Positions 16,411 to 25,020 are shown, counted from the stretch's first letter. The stretch: DNA of 64,000 nucleotides from Hyphomonadaceae bacterium (GCA_024742355.1 JANSYM010000004.1:1-64000), one strand, 5' to 3'. Translations and numbers: made by a program. The notes: a model not told the origin generated them from the sequence alone.

Positions 16411-17045
16411 TACAGTGTCACCCCTTCTTTGGGCATGGCATGGCCGATGGAGAGCGCGCCTTCGACACGGCTCACCCAACGCTCGACATTTGGAAATTCG
16501 GCAACATCAAATCCGCCTTCATGCGCCACGCGCGTATAGGCGACGAGGGCGATGTCGGCGCAGCTCAGGCTTTCGCCGACCAGCCAGTCGGTCCAGGTCA
16601 GCTGCATGTTCATGACGCCAAGGGCGCGGCGGCCTTTGACCATCAATTGCGGATCAATCTCGTCGTCCGGCAGTTTGAGATAGTGTTTCTTGAACCGGCG
16701 CACGGCGATCGAGGTCTCGTGCGAGTATTGCTCCCAGAACAGCCAGCTATTCATCTGCGCGCGTTCGAAACTGCTTTCAGGGATCAGGTCCGAGCCTTCG
16801 GCCAGAAACAGCATGATCGCGTTTGATTGCGGCAGGACTCGGCCATCCGGCCAGCGCGCGATCGGCACCTGTCCGACCGGGTTCAGCGCCAGAAATTCCT
16901 CAGACTGGGTGCCGCCATTCAGGATATCCACTTCGACCCAGTCATGATCGATATCGAGATAATCCGCCGTCCAGCGCGGTTTCTGGCAGTTTCCGGAAAT
17001 ACTATCGCCGTACAGGGTCAGTCTGGTGATCTCGCTTTGTGGCAT
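16410..17045 (-). CDS. Glutathione S-transferase family protein within the cys operon
   Basis: 211 residues: a thioredoxin-like N-terminal domain (LTLYGDSISGNCQKPRW, LNPVGQVPIARWPDGRVLPQ is cut here by motif landmarks NPVGQVP and LPQSNAI) followed by an all-helical C-terminal domain (LTWTDWLVGESLSCADIAL). The SNAIM/ADIAL pattern is the usual GST substrate and folding signature. Its start overlaps the DUF2849 stop (TGATG) and its stop overlaps the cysI start (TAATG), so translation of all three is coupled. The substrate is unknown; the setting suggests a thiol or sulfite-linked role, which is inference. Confidence 0.9.
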   Translation of the reverse strand: MPQSEITRLTLYGDSISGNCQKPRWTADYLDIDHDWVEVDILNGGTQSEEFLALNPVGQVPIARWPDGRVLPQSNAIMLFLAEGSDLIPESSFERAQMNSWLFWEQYSHETSIAVRRFKKHYLKLPDDEIDPQLMVKGRRALGVMNMQLTWTDWLVGESLSCADIALVAYTRVAHEGGFDVAEFPNVERWVSRVEGALSIGHAMPKEGVTL

Positions 17046-17350
17046 CAGATGATCACTCCATAGGGCACGGTCGGGCCATTGGCGCGAATGCTCTCTCTCA
17101 GCGTCTCGCGTCCGGCGACCTGTCCGTCTTCGGTGACTTCCATGAAATAAGGGTCGGTGATCGTCCCTTCCTGGGTCTTGGCCTGCTCCAGGGCGGCTTC
17201 TGCCGCATCGCCGGTGAAGACACCGATCTCGCTGACGTCTTGCGTCCAGGTCAGGTCGGCGCGAAGCCAGACGACATTGCCGGACGCGGTCTCCCAGGCG
17301 GTCACCGTCTTTGGTGTATCCGGTTTCAATTTCGGGCGCACAGATGTCAT
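17045..17350 (-). CDS. DUF2849 family protein (sulfite reduction operon)
   Basis: 101 residues with the DUF2849 pattern: VTAWETASGNVVWLR near the N-terminus and DPYFMEVTEDG toward the C-terminus. The family is typically found just ahead of cysI in alphaproteobacteria, but its role is not established. It overlaps the end of cysG by 4 nt (ATGA) and the GST start by TGATG, so it belongs to a tightly coupled message. Confidence 0.9.
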   Translation of the reverse strand: MTSVRPKLKPDTPKTVTAWETASGNVVWLRADLTWTQDVSEIGVFTGDAAEAALEQAKTQEGTITDPYFMEVTEDGQVAGRETLRESIRANGPTVPYGVII

Positions 17351-18750
17351 GCAGCGGCCTCCGATGAGAGTTGAGCAAGAGCCTCAGCCGGGATCGCACT
17401 CACCTCGCCAATGACGAGCAGGGCAGGTCCCTTGATGCCAGCACGGGTGATCAGCTGTGGCAGTTCGGCAAGGGTGCCATAGACGCGAATTTCATTCGGC
17501 CGTGTGCCATTCTCGATAATAGCAACCGGCGTCGAACTGGCGCGTCCGGCATGGATGAGTTTTTCTGAAATCGTTGGCGCGGTGCCGACGCCCATGAAGA
17601 CGACAACGGTCTGGGCCGGTTTGGCCAGCGAGGGCCAATCCAAATTCGGGACATCACCCGACTTGGCGTGGCCGGTGACGAAGGTCAGGGCCTGGGCGTG
17701 ATCGCGGTGCGTGAGCGGCAGTCCTGCAGACGCCGCGCACCCGAGCGCCGATGAAATGCCGGGGACAACAGATGCTTCGATACCGGCGTCGCGGAGCGCT
17801 TCGACTTCCTCACCGCCGCGACCGAAAATGAACGGGTCGCCGCCTTTCAAGCGGACCACGCGCTTGCCTTCGCAGGCGGCCTTGATCATCAGGTCGTGGA
17901 TCTCTGTCTGAGGCACGGTATGGTTGGCTTTGGCCTTGCCGACCGACACACGCGTCGCATCGCGGCGGACCAGGTCCATGATCTCGTCGCTGACCAGGCG
18001 ATCGTGGAAGACAATATCGGCGTTCTGGATCAGACGGAACGCCTTGAGCGTCAGCAGTTCCGGATCACCCGGACCAGCACCGACAATGTGGACTGGGCCG
18101 ACCTTATTGTCCGGCGCAGCGGTCTCTTGCAGAAGGGCTTCCAGCGCCGCCTCGGCCTCGTCGAACTTGCCATCCAGTGCGAGATCTGCCGGCGCGCCAT
18201 TCAGGGCCGCTTCCCAGAATTGTCGCCGCTTGGCGCCATCATCCAGGACCTCGTAGACGCGTGGGCGAAAATCCCGCGCGATCTCGGACAGCGGGCCCAT
18301 ATTCTGCGGCAACAGCGATTCCAGGCTCGTGCGCACGCGCTTGGCGAGCACAGGGGCCGCCCCGCCTGAGCCGACGGCCGCAACAATCTCGCCGCGTTCC
18401 AGAATGCTCGGAACGGTGAAGTCACACTCTTCCGGCTGGTCGACGACATTGATCGGGATGCCATATTCGCGGGCCCAGATGATCGACTGATCATTATTCT
18501 GTTCGGTACGGCAGGCGACGATGGCAAACTTGGAACGATCCAGCGCCTGGCCGGCCATGTCGCGCGGCGCGATGGTGATGCGTCCAGCAAACTCCTCAGC
18601 GAAGCCGGGCTCAATCTCGGTATCAATCACCACGGTGATCTTGAACGTGGTTTTGGCCAGCAGGCGGACCTTGCGACGCGCTTCTTCACCGCCGCCAAAA
18701 ACAGTGACGTGGGTATTGTCCGTATAGAAAAAGGCCGGGAAGAGCCGCAT
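17347..18750 (-). CDS. cysG: Siroheme synthase (precorrin-2 dehydrogenase / ferrochelatase / uroporphyrinogen-III methyltransferase)
   Basis: 467 residues, a fusion of two parts. The N-terminal precorrin-2 dehydrogenase/ferrochelatase domain (about 1-200) shows VTVFGGGEEARRK and NVVDQPEECDFTVPSI. The C-terminal SAM-dependent uroporphyrinogen-III C-methyltransferase (about 215-460) shows VGAGPGDPELLTLKA, VRLKGGDPFIFGRGGEE and VPGISSALG. Together they make siroheme, the cofactor of the sulfite reductase encoded in the same operon. First gene of the operon, divergent from a LysR regulator. The ribosome site is weak. Confidence 0.96.
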   Translation of the reverse strand: MRLFPAFFYTDNTHVTVFGGGEEARRKVRLLAKTTFKITVVIDTEIEPGFAEEFAGRITIAPRDMAGQALDRSKFAIVACRTEQNNDQSIIWAREYGIPINVVDQPEECDFTVPSILERGEIVAAVGSGGAAPVLAKRVRTSLESLLPQNMGPLSEIARDFRPRVYEVLDDGAKRRQFWEAALNGAPADLALDGKFDEAEAALEALLQETAAPDNKVGPVHIVGAGPGDPELLTLKAFRLIQNADIVFHDRLVSDEIMDLVRRDATRVSVGKAKANHTVPQTEIHDLMIKAACEGKRVVRLKGGDPFIFGRGGEEVEALRDAGIEASVVPGISSALGCAASAGLPLTHRDHAQALTFVTGHAKSGDVPNLDWPSLAKPAQTVVVFMGVGTAPTISEKLIHAGRASSTPVAIIENGTRPNEIRVYGTLAELPQLITRAGIKGPALLVIGEVSAIPAEALAQLSSEAAA

Positions 18751-18832
18751 GGGTCAGTTTATCCGTATGATCGATCTGTGGCGCAGAAATGTGTTGACGG
18801 GGCGGTTTCAGCAACCGAAAGAGCCTTATTCC

Positions 18833-18853
18833 ATTGTTTAGAGAAACTACAAT
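18833..18853 (+). promoter_or_regulatory. LysR-type binding site (ATTGT-N11-ACAAT)
   Basis: Arms ATTGT (18833-18837) and ACAAT (18849-18853) enclose 11 bases, the T-N11-A architecture of LysR-family operators. It lies 25 bp before the lysR ATG and 83 bp ahead of cysG on the other strand, where an autoregulated divergent LysR site is expected. Assignment to this LysR protein is inferred. Confidence 0.5.
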
Positions 18854-18878
18854 CAAAATCTGGTTATAGACGTCAATT

Positions 18879-19814
18879 ATGTCAGATACGAATGATCGCC
18901 TCCCGCCCCTCAACGCGTTGCGCGCTTTTGAAGCTGCCGCGCGGCGCCTGTCCTTTACCAAGGCCGCCGACGAGCTGAACGTCACGCCGGGCGCGATTTC
19001 GCAGCATATTCGCCAGCTTGAGGATTATGCCGGTACGCCACTGTTCAAGCGCACGGGGCGAAGCGTCCTGCTGACCGATGCCGCCCAAGCCGCCTTGCCG
19101 CTGGTGCGCGACGCCTTTGACCAGATCGCCGAAGCCGGCCGCATCATGCAGGCGCCGGCGCGCAAGGGACGGGTTATGGTCAGTTCCGCGCCAAGCTTTG
19201 CCGCGAAATGGCTGGCGCCGCGCCTGGACCGTTTTCACAGCGCAAATCCGGGCATCGAAGCCTGGGTCAGTGCCGATAGCGGGATTACCGACTTCACGAC
19301 GGCCGATGCCGATTTCGCCATCCGCTATGGCGGCGGCGACTATGACGGGCTGAAATCCGAAAAGCTGCTGGATGAGACCGTTCTGCCGATCTGTTCACCA
19401 AAACTGCTCGAAGGCGCTGATGCGATCCGCAAACCGGCGGACCTCGCGAAGCACACGCTGATCCATGATGTCAGTGCCGAAGTTGATCCGTCCTGTCCCG
19501 ACTGGACCAGCTGGCTGCAGGCGCGCGGCGCTGGCGCCGATGTCGACGGCACGCGCGGCCCGCGTTTCAACCAGTCTGCCCTGGCCATCGAAGCGGCGGC
19601 GACCGGGCGCGGTGTCGTTCTCGCCAAGCGCGCCATCGCCTCAGCCGACATCGCCGCCGGCCGCCTGATTGCGCCGTTTGCGGACGGATCGATCAGTGTC
19701 GATTATGGCTATTGGCTGGTCTGGCCCAAGGGGCGGCATCTCTCAGAGGATGTCCGCGCATTTATCAAATGGGTGAAGGCGGAAGCCGCTGCGAGCGAGG
19801 TTGCGGGGGTCTAA
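18879..19814 (+). CDS. LysR-family transcriptional regulator (GcvA-like), divergent from the cys operon
   Basis: 311 residues. The N-terminal winged helix-turn-helix reads LNALRAFEAAARRLSFTKAADELNV (landmarks LRAFEAAAR, FTKAADEL), with recognition helix GAISQHIRQLE. The substrate-binding domain (about 95-300) has the GcvA-like FAIRYGGGDY motif. It sits back to back with cysG, so it probably controls sulfate assimilation and itself. No ribosome site precedes its ATG. The effector is unknown; GcvA-type regulators elsewhere control glycine cleavage or beta-lactamase, so the sulfur role rests on position. Confidence 0.9.
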   Translation: MSDTNDRLPPLNALRAFEAAARRLSFTKAADELNVTPGAISQHIRQLEDYAGTPLFKRTGRSVLLTDAAQAALPLVRDAFDQIAEAGRIMQAPARKGRVMVSSAPSFAAKWLAPRLDRFHSANPGIEAWVSADSGITDFTTADADFAIRYGGGDYDGLKSEKLLDETVLPICSPKLLEGADAIRKPADLAKHTLIHDVSAEVDPSCPDWTSWLQARGAGADVDGTRGPRFNQSALAIEAAATGRGVVLAKRAIASADIAAGRLIAPFADGSISVDYGYWLVWPKGRHLSEDVRAFIKWVKAEAAASEVAGV

Positions 19815-19839
19815 CTGAGCACCCGCGTCTTACCGCAAT

Positions 19840-20280
19840 TTACTTGCCCAGCGTGTATTTCAGGATTTCCACCACCTGGTCTGGGGTCTTTGCCCAGCCA
19901 GAGGCCGCGCCGTCGACTTCTTTCAAGGCATGGACGATGTTTTCGTCATGTAGCGTGATGTAGGGCTTGCCGAGGGCTGCGCATTGCCCTGCATCGAAAG
20001 CTGCATTCCATTGTTTGTACTTGTCGCCAAACCGAATGATGGCGATGTCGCATTTCTGGATCAGGGTTTTGATCCGCAATGAATTCACCTTGGCCGACTG
20101 GTGATCACGCCAGAAATTATCTTCGGGTTTGCCGAGAACGTCACCGGCGGCATCGCTGCTCTCATGGTGCGTGTTGGCGGACGTGAAAACGATGTTGAGA
20201 TTGTTTTTCTTCGCACCCGCGATGATCTGATCACGCCAGTCTGTGTGAATTTCGCCAGATAGATAGACTTGCCACTGCAT
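19840..20280 (-). CDS. YtoQ family protein
   Basis: 146 residues with the YtoQ pattern: N-terminal VYLSGEIHTDWRDQI, the middle FTSANTHHESSDAAG, and CDIAIIRFGDKYKQWNAAFD toward the end (key residues DIAIIRFG, KYKQWNAA). The fold resembles nucleoside 2-deoxyribosyltransferases, but YtoQ's reaction is not established. The start is ATG 20280, where conservation begins; a longer frame to 20331 adds an unconserved basic stretch. Convergent with lysR. Confidence 0.85.
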   Translation of the reverse strand: MQWQVYLSGEIHTDWRDQIIAGAKKNNLNIVFTSANTHHESSDAAGDVLGKPEDNFWRDHQSAKVNSLRIKTLIQKCDIAIIRFGDKYKQWNAAFDAGQCAALGKPYITLHDENIVHALKEVDGAASGWAKTPDQVVEILKYTLGK

Positions 20281-20431
20281 CGGTAAGCTCGCTTTCAAAA
20301 TTTTAGATTTCCTGCGTGGGCAATAAGGCAATCTTGTTGTTGAGGTAAAGATCAGGTCGCGATCGGATCCTGTTTACTGCGGGTTGCCAGGAGAGGAACC
20401 CGAACCCGCGGCTTGTCCTTTTTCAATCGAA

Positions 20432-20466
20432 AATAAAAAAAGCCTGCGGCTCATGCCACAGGCTTT
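20432..20466 (-). terminator. Rho-independent terminator of tig
   Basis: On the - strand AAAGCCTG (20466-20459) pairs with CAGGCTTT (20446-20439) and runs straight into a T-rich tract (20441-20432). It lies 26 nt beyond the tig stop codon. A textbook intrinsic terminator. Confidence 0.9.
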
Positions 20467-20491
20467 CTTTGGCTTATTGCGGAGCAGGTCT

Positions 20492-21826
20492 CTACTCTTC
20501 GTCTTCCTTCAGAAGCTCTTCTTTCGAAACGGTCTCTTCCTTGACCTTGGCGACCTCGAGGATGTGGTCGACCACCTTGTCTTCATAGATCGGGGCGCGC
20601 AGCTGGGCCATCGCGTTTGGATCTTTCTGGAAGAACTCGATGACCTGGCGTTCCTGGCCCGGGAAATTGCGGGCTTCGCGGATCAGTGCCTGCTGGACTT
20701 CCTGCTCGTCGATCTGGATCTCAGCCACGCGGCCGATTTCAGCCAGGACCAGGCCGAGGCGCACACGGCGCTCAGCGATCTTGCTGTACTCTTCTTTCAG
20801 ATCGTCTTCAGACTTGTCTTTGTCCTCTTCCGGCGTGCGTCCAGCGTCCATTTCAGTCTGGACCTGTTGCCAGATCTGATTGAATTCCTGCTCGACCATT
20901 TTCGGTGGCAGGTCGAAATCATGCTTGTCGTCGAGCACGTCGAGCAGGCCACGCTTGGCTTTGGCGCGTGACGCTCCATCAAACTCGTTCTTGATCTGCT
21001 CTGAGACCAGCTCTTTCAGCTTCTCAAGGCTTTCAAGGCCGAGGCCGGTGGCGAACTCTTCGTCGAGCTCAGGCGTTTTCGGCGCGCGTACCTCGTGCAC
21101 CTTGACTTCGAACACGGCTTCTTTGCCGGCCAGATGTTCGGCCTGATACTGCTCAGGGAAGGTCACTTCGACGTCTTTCTCGTCGCCGGCTTTGACGCCG
21201 ATCAGCTGATCTTCAAAACCCGGAATGAAAGAGTTGGAACCGATGACCAGCGTGTGCTCTTCAGCAGCGCCGCCTTCGAATGGCTCGCCATCAAGCTTGC
21301 CGAGGAAGTCTATGACCACAGCGTCGTCCTTGCGGGCTTTCGCGGTCTTGGCACGCTTGTCATATTTCGGGTTGGCTTCAGCGATCTGCGTCAGGCGGGC
21401 TTCAATCTCTTCATCATTGATTTCAGCAACCGGCTTGGTCAGCGTCAGCTTCTTGATGTCGACGGGTTCGAAGTCCGGCATCACATCAACCGACATTTCA
21501 TAAGCCAGATCCTCATCACCTGAGAGAACCTTTTCCATGTCGCTTTCCATCTTCATTTCCGGTTGACCGGCTGGACGCACATCGGCGTCCTCGATGGTTT
21601 TCTGACTGGTTTCCTGGACCAGGGCCTGGACGACTTCGCCCATAATGTCCTTGCCGAACATTTTCTTGACGTGCGAGGCTGGCACTTTGCCCGGACGGAA
21701 CCCTTTCAGGTTCATTTGCGGGCGAATTTCTTCGATGCGCTCATCGAACCGTTTCTGCAGGTCAGCTTTAGCGACGCTCACCTTATACGTGCGGCTCAAA
21801 CCTTCGATGGTCTCGACGCTTTCCAT
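20492..21826 (-). CDS. tig: Trigger factor (ribosome-associated chaperone)
   Basis: 444 residues. Binds the ribosome exit tunnel and shields nascent chains; also a peptidyl-prolyl isomerase. The ribosome-docking motif GFRPGKVP lies at 42-49. The central FKBP-like domain (about 150-245) shows VIDFLGKLDGEPFEGG. The helical C-terminal arms follow, with an acidic tail. Start choice: AAGGA directly touches an ATG at 21835, but is 9 nt from ATG 21826, so the latter is used. clpP/clpX, common neighbours, are not adjacent; tRNA-Leu is divergent. A strong terminator follows. Confidence 0.97.
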   Translation of the reverse strand: MESVETIEGLSRTYKVSVAKADLQKRFDERIEEIRPQMNLKGFRPGKVPASHVKKMFGKDIMGEVVQALVQETSQKTIEDADVRPAGQPEMKMESDMEKVLSGDEDLAYEMSVDVMPDFEPVDIKKLTLTKPVAEINDEEIEARLTQIAEANPKYDKRAKTAKARKDDAVVIDFLGKLDGEPFEGGAAEEHTLVIGSNSFIPGFEDQLIGVKAGDEKDVEVTFPEQYQAEHLAGKEAVFEVKVHEVRAPKTPELDEEFATGLGLESLEKLKELVSEQIKNEFDGASRAKAKRGLLDVLDDKHDFDLPPKMVEQEFNQIWQQVQTEMDAGRTPEEDKDKSEDDLKEEYSKIAERRVRLGLVLAEIGRVAEIQIDEQEVQQALIREARNFPGQERQVIEFFQKDPNAMAQLRAPIYEDKVVDHILEVAKVKEETVSKEELLKEDEE

Positions 21827-22030
21827 ACTGGTCATTCCTTGTTGCGGGTCGGGCTGGCGGCGAAACGCTTGAAACCCGCGCCATTCATTGGCGTTTAGTC
21901 GACTGAAACGGCGCTCTATAGGGCAGGGGGAAGCTCCTGTCCACGCCGGGTGTATGACCTTTTGCAGAGAAAAGCGCAGGCAGGGGTTGAGGCAGCCCAA
22001 ATCCCTCGCTAAATGCCCGGTTCTGCCAGT

Positions 22031-22115
22031 GCGGATGTGACGGAATTGGTAGACGTGCCAGATTTAGGTTCTGGTGTCGCAAGGCGTGGAGGTTCGAGTC
22101 CTCTCATCCGCACCA
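22031..22115 (+). tRNA. tRNA-Leu (TAG)
   Basis: A class II tRNA of 85 nt with a long variable arm. Acceptor GCGGATG pairs with CATCCGC; the anticodon arm CCAGA-TTTAGGT-TCTGG gives anticodon TAG; the T-arm has GGTTCGAGTCC. The CCA end is encoded at 22113-22115. Confidence 0.95.
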
Positions 22116-22126
22116 TTCTTGCACAA

Positions 22127-22161
22127 CTCAGCTGCGCTGAGCGCTTTGATCCAGTGGATCA
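22127..22161 (+). repeat. Paired hairpins downstream of tRNA-Leu
   Basis: CTCAGC-TGC-GCTGAG (22127-22141, 6-bp stem, 3-nt loop), five bases, then the palindrome TGATCCA-G-TGGATCA (22147-22161). The layout (small hairpin, short spacer, palindrome with CCA-N-TGG core) mirrors the element at 14712-14750 read on its - strand. It may end tRNA-Leu transcription or belong to a dispersed repeat family. Confidence 0.6.
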
Positions 22162-22211
22162 GAGTCCGTGTTAAGGTGCTTGATCAGCGGCGAGAGCGCT
22201 GTCCGCTTCCA

Positions 22212-22652
22212 TCACCGACAAATATCAAACCGATCGTGGCTGTTGCGTAGCGCGGTTTCCGTCTCGGCGGTCAGCTTGCCCGTCGGCATCAGCCCCATAT
22301 TTGCTTCAAACAGCTTGATCGCATAGATCGTGCCGTCGGCCAGGACGCCGTCGAGGCGGCCATCATAACAGCCATTCTTTCGTAGCACGACTTGCGCGGC
22401 GAAGACGCGATCATCCTCGATTGTCCGGGCCGTAAAGTTCGACTGTGGCGCGATCGGGTTGCGGGATTCTGCCGAAGCTTCTGTGAGCGGCACGTCCGGA
22501 ACCCTGGCGACGATCAGTGGATCGCTGCCATGGCAGTGAAAACTGCCAGCCAGGGCATCATCATGACAGCCGTCCGCATTCAAGCCTGCTGAATGCGCGT
22601 AGGCGCCCTGGACAAGGCCAAGCGCCAATACAATCCCGACCAGCTGTTTCAT
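22212..22652 (-). CDS. Secreted YHYH-type / peptidoglycan-binding-like protein
   Basis: 146 residues. A signal peptide (about 1-20, ending AYA) is followed by a YHYH-type segment (HSAGLNADGCHDD, then SFHCHG) whose Cys and His residues could bind metal. The C-terminal half (about 85-140) resembles a peptidoglycan-binding repeat: LRKNGCYDGRLDG then TGKLTAETETAL. It should be periplasmic or surface-exposed. The start is ATG 22652 with GGGAG seven bases upstream; a much longer frame is not supported. Function unknown. Confidence 0.75.
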   Translation of the reverse strand: MKQLVGIVLALGLVQGAYAHSAGLNADGCHDDALAGSFHCHGSDPLIVARVPDVPLTEASAESRNPIAPQSNFTARTIEDDRVFAAQVVLRKNGCYDGRLDGVLADGTIYAIKLFEANMGLMPTGKLTAETETALRNSHDRFDICR

Positions 22653-22818
22653 GCCATTGCTCCCATGATCATGCTTCACACAGACGCTGAAACCTTCGCA
22701 AATCCCATACCATCGGCGTTTTCGACCAGTCCCAGAGGCAGATTTAGACTTCAGACCACCGAAATGGTATTCCAAGGGGAAGCAGACGCCGAAACTGCGC
22801 CATCTGGGAGGAATGATC

Positions 22819-23277
22819 ATGAAAACGTCCAAGACGACGGTCATCGATGCCCCCGCCGCGACGGTTTTCCTCTGGCTGGAAGACAATGACCGATTGAAGA
22901 AATGGGTTCCCAACCTGATTGAGGATGAGCCGCTGGTCGAAACCCCCGACCGCATCGGATCACGGTTCCGGCAGGTGTTTCTCGAGAATGGCAAAGAGAT
23001 GGAAATGACGGGGGAGATCACGGCATTCGTCGAGAACGAGCGCATGCGCGTAGATATGACCGGTGAGATGTTCAACTTGGACGTGGATTATATCCTGCGC
23101 GCCGTGTCCGAGAGCCAGACCGAGGTCACGCAGAACACCGAAATCCGGTTCAAGGGCATGATGAGACTGTTCGTGCCGATCATGTTCGTGATGTCGAAAT
23201 TCTCCTCGAATGATCCACAGGATGCAGCGCACGATACGCTGAAATCCTTGGCTGAAGCCGAGTTTCAGGCGGGCTAG
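22819..23277 (+). CDS. SRPBCC family protein
   Basis: 152 residues with the START/SRPBCC cavity fold pattern: IDAPAATVFLWLEDNDRLKKW is represented by landmarks IDAPAATVF and LKKWVPNL, then EITAFVENERMRVDM and a long C-terminal helix (AAHDTLKSLAEAEF). Such proteins bind hydrophobic ligands; the ligand is unknown. Two in-frame ATGs are at 22813 and 22819; GGAGG is only 2 nt from the first but 8 nt from the second, so 22819 is chosen. Confidence 0.85.
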   Translation: MKTSKTTVIDAPAATVFLWLEDNDRLKKWVPNLIEDEPLVETPDRIGSRFRQVFLENGKEMEMTGEITAFVENERMRVDMTGEMFNLDVDYILRAVSESQTEVTQNTEIRFKGMMRLFVPIMFVMSKFSSNDPQDAAHDTLKSLAEAEFQAG

Positions 23278-23355
23278 CGCGTGTTGGGGGCGCTCGCAAG
23301 CCGATACCGGATTTGCCACACTTGGCATGCGACCGGAGCGTGTGGAGGAGCGTGA

Positions 23356-23432
23356 TGGCGCACCCGACAGGATTTGAACCTGTGACCCCCAGATTCGGAA
23401 TCTGGTACTCTATCCAACTGAGCTACGGGTGC
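23356..23432 (-). tRNA. tRNA-Arg (CCG)
   Basis: 77 nt on the - strand. Acceptor GCACCCG (23432-23426) pairs with CGGGTGC (23366-23360); the anticodon arm CCAGA-TTCCGAA-TCTGG gives anticodon CCG; the T-arm has GGTTCAAATCC. The discriminator is G and CCA is encoded at 23358-23356. Confidence 0.95.
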
Positions 23433-23544
23433 GTTCCCCGCCTCTTACGCGAAGGATTTGGCGGATGCAATCGTCCGGATGCGCGGAAAGGCTTTGCAAG
23501 TGGGGCAACAGTTGGCAGACAGGGTGAAAGACATGGGGAAAGAC

Positions 23545-24540
23545 ATGAAAAAGCTGCGCCTTGGACTTGGAATTTCGCTGCTCAGCCTGGGGCTGGCATT
23601 GACCGCATGTGGTCGATCGGGGACCAGTGACCTGCCGACCACGGAGCCGGTTGAGCGCCCCACCAAAGAGTCACTCCTCGCGGAATTCACCACCGCGCTG
23701 GATGCGGCCAAGGCGACCAGCGGGCCTGGCGCGCCGGCGATGTGGACTCTTTCGGATGAGGATACTGAGATCCACATTTTCGGCACCGTACACCTGCTGC
23801 GTCCGGAACTGGAGTGGCGCACCGCGGCGTTTGATGCGGCCTTGTCGGATGCCGATACGATCGTTTTCGAGGTCGACATGAAAAGTCCGGAAGCGCAACG
23901 CGCGATTGCCACCGACTTTCTCGCGCGCGGCATGTTTCAGGATGGGCGCACGCTGAAAGCGGTTTTGTCGGACGAGGACGAGGCCGTCGTCTCGGCGGCG
24001 TTTGATTCTGTCGGCGTGCCGATCGATGCGATGAACACGTTTGAACCGTGGATGGCCTCCGTCAATCTAGGCGTAATGAAGCTCGTCGCGGACGGCTACG
24101 ACCCGAACTCAGGGGTTGAAACTGTTATTGAGGGCGAAGCGACGGAAGCGGGGAAATCGTTCGGGTTTCTCGAATCTATCTCCCAGCAGGCGGACGCATT
24201 CGACTTGCTGGATGAAGACGATCAGATCGCGATGCTGTATGAGTCGGCCCTGATGCTGGACGAGTCGCCGCAAATGCTGGACCTGCTCGTCGATGAATGG
24301 GCTGACGGGGATGTGAAGGGGATCGCTTCGCTGGTCGCAAGTCCGGACGGGGTTGGTTTCAGTGGTCCGGCTTATGAATCGCTTCTGGTCAATCGCAATC
24401 GCAATTGGGTGCCGCAGATCGAGGCCATGCTCGATGAGCCGGGCTCGGTCCTCATCGCCGTCGGCGCCGGACACCTGGCTGGCCCGGACAGCGTCATTCA
24501 GATGCTGCGCGACAAGGGATACGAGATTGAAGGGCCGTAG
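23545..24540 (+). CDS. TraB/GumN family lipoprotein
   Basis: 331 residues. A lipoprotein signal ends LALTAC at about residue 21. The TraB/GumN (Tiki-related) domain begins with IHIFGTVHLLRPE, where the GTVH motif carries a conserved His, followed by FEVDMKSPEAQ, and ends with a second conserved block, LIAVGAGHLAGPDSV, whose GAGH is the family's C-terminal signature. Relatives are proposed metal-dependent proteases. Two starts are possible (23533 or 23545); 23545 is preceded by GGGGA and begins the basic signal-peptide head. Convergent with the YcgN gene. Confidence 0.88.
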   Translation: MKKLRLGLGISLLSLGLALTACGRSGTSDLPTTEPVERPTKESLLAEFTTALDAAKATSGPGAPAMWTLSDEDTEIHIFGTVHLLRPELEWRTAAFDAALSDADTIVFEVDMKSPEAQRAIATDFLARGMFQDGRTLKAVLSDEDEAVVSAAFDSVGVPIDAMNTFEPWMASVNLGVMKLVADGYDPNSGVETVIEGEATEAGKSFGFLESISQQADAFDLLDEDDQIAMLYESALMLDESPQMLDLLVDEWADGDVKGIASLVASPDGVGFSGPAYESLLVNRNRNWVPQIEAMLDEPGSVLIAVGAGHLAGPDSVIQMLRDKGYEIEGP

Positions 24541-24549
24541 GCGCTTCGA

Positions 24550-25020
24550 CTAAGGCTCGTTGCCCTCCCAATCGACAATCCACTCGGCGATCTGATCTGC
24601 ATCGTCGGGATCGAACAGAGTTTCCTCGCTGAGCGTCCGGCCCATGATCGACGCGCCGCGCTCGTGAATGAGTGAACGGTCGCCTGAGATCAGATGGTGC
24701 CAGTCCGGCAGCGGTTTGCCTTCATGGATCAGGCGATAGGCGCAGCTTTGCGGCATCCATTTCAGTTCGCTGACATCTTTCGGGGTCAGGATCACGCAAT
24801 CAGGTACATGCGTCTTTCGCGATGCGTAGTCGCTGCACTGACAGGTCTCGCTGTCGAGCAATTTGCAATGCAGGCGCGTCAGGGCGATTTCGCCCGTGTC
24901 TTCGTCTTCAAGCTTGATCAGGCAGCATTTGGCACAGCCATCGCACACTGATTCCCATTCGTCCGGGCTCATCTCTTCAAGCCGTTTTGCTTCCCAGAAC
25001 GGCTTGTCGGGATCAGCCAT
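24550..25020 (-). CDS. YcgN family cysteine cluster protein (UPF0260)
   Basis: 156 residues with the conserved cysteine cluster: CDGCAKCCL near residue 27-35, then CKLL, CQCSDY, and later SCAYR, a set suited to binding a metal or Fe-S cofactor. FWEAKRLEEMSPDEWESVC is the family N-terminus. Function is unknown. The start ATG overlaps the end of the YciI gene by 8 nt, so the gene is translationally linked to the gpsA operon. Confidence 0.9.
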   Translation of the reverse strand: MADPDKPFWEAKRLEEMSPDEWESVCDGCAKCCLIKLEDEDTGEIALTRLHCKLLDSETCQCSDYASRKTHVPDCVILTPKDVSELKWMPQSCAYRLIHEGKPLPDWHHLISGDRSLIHERGASIMGRTLSEETLFDPDDADQIAEWIVDWEGNEP

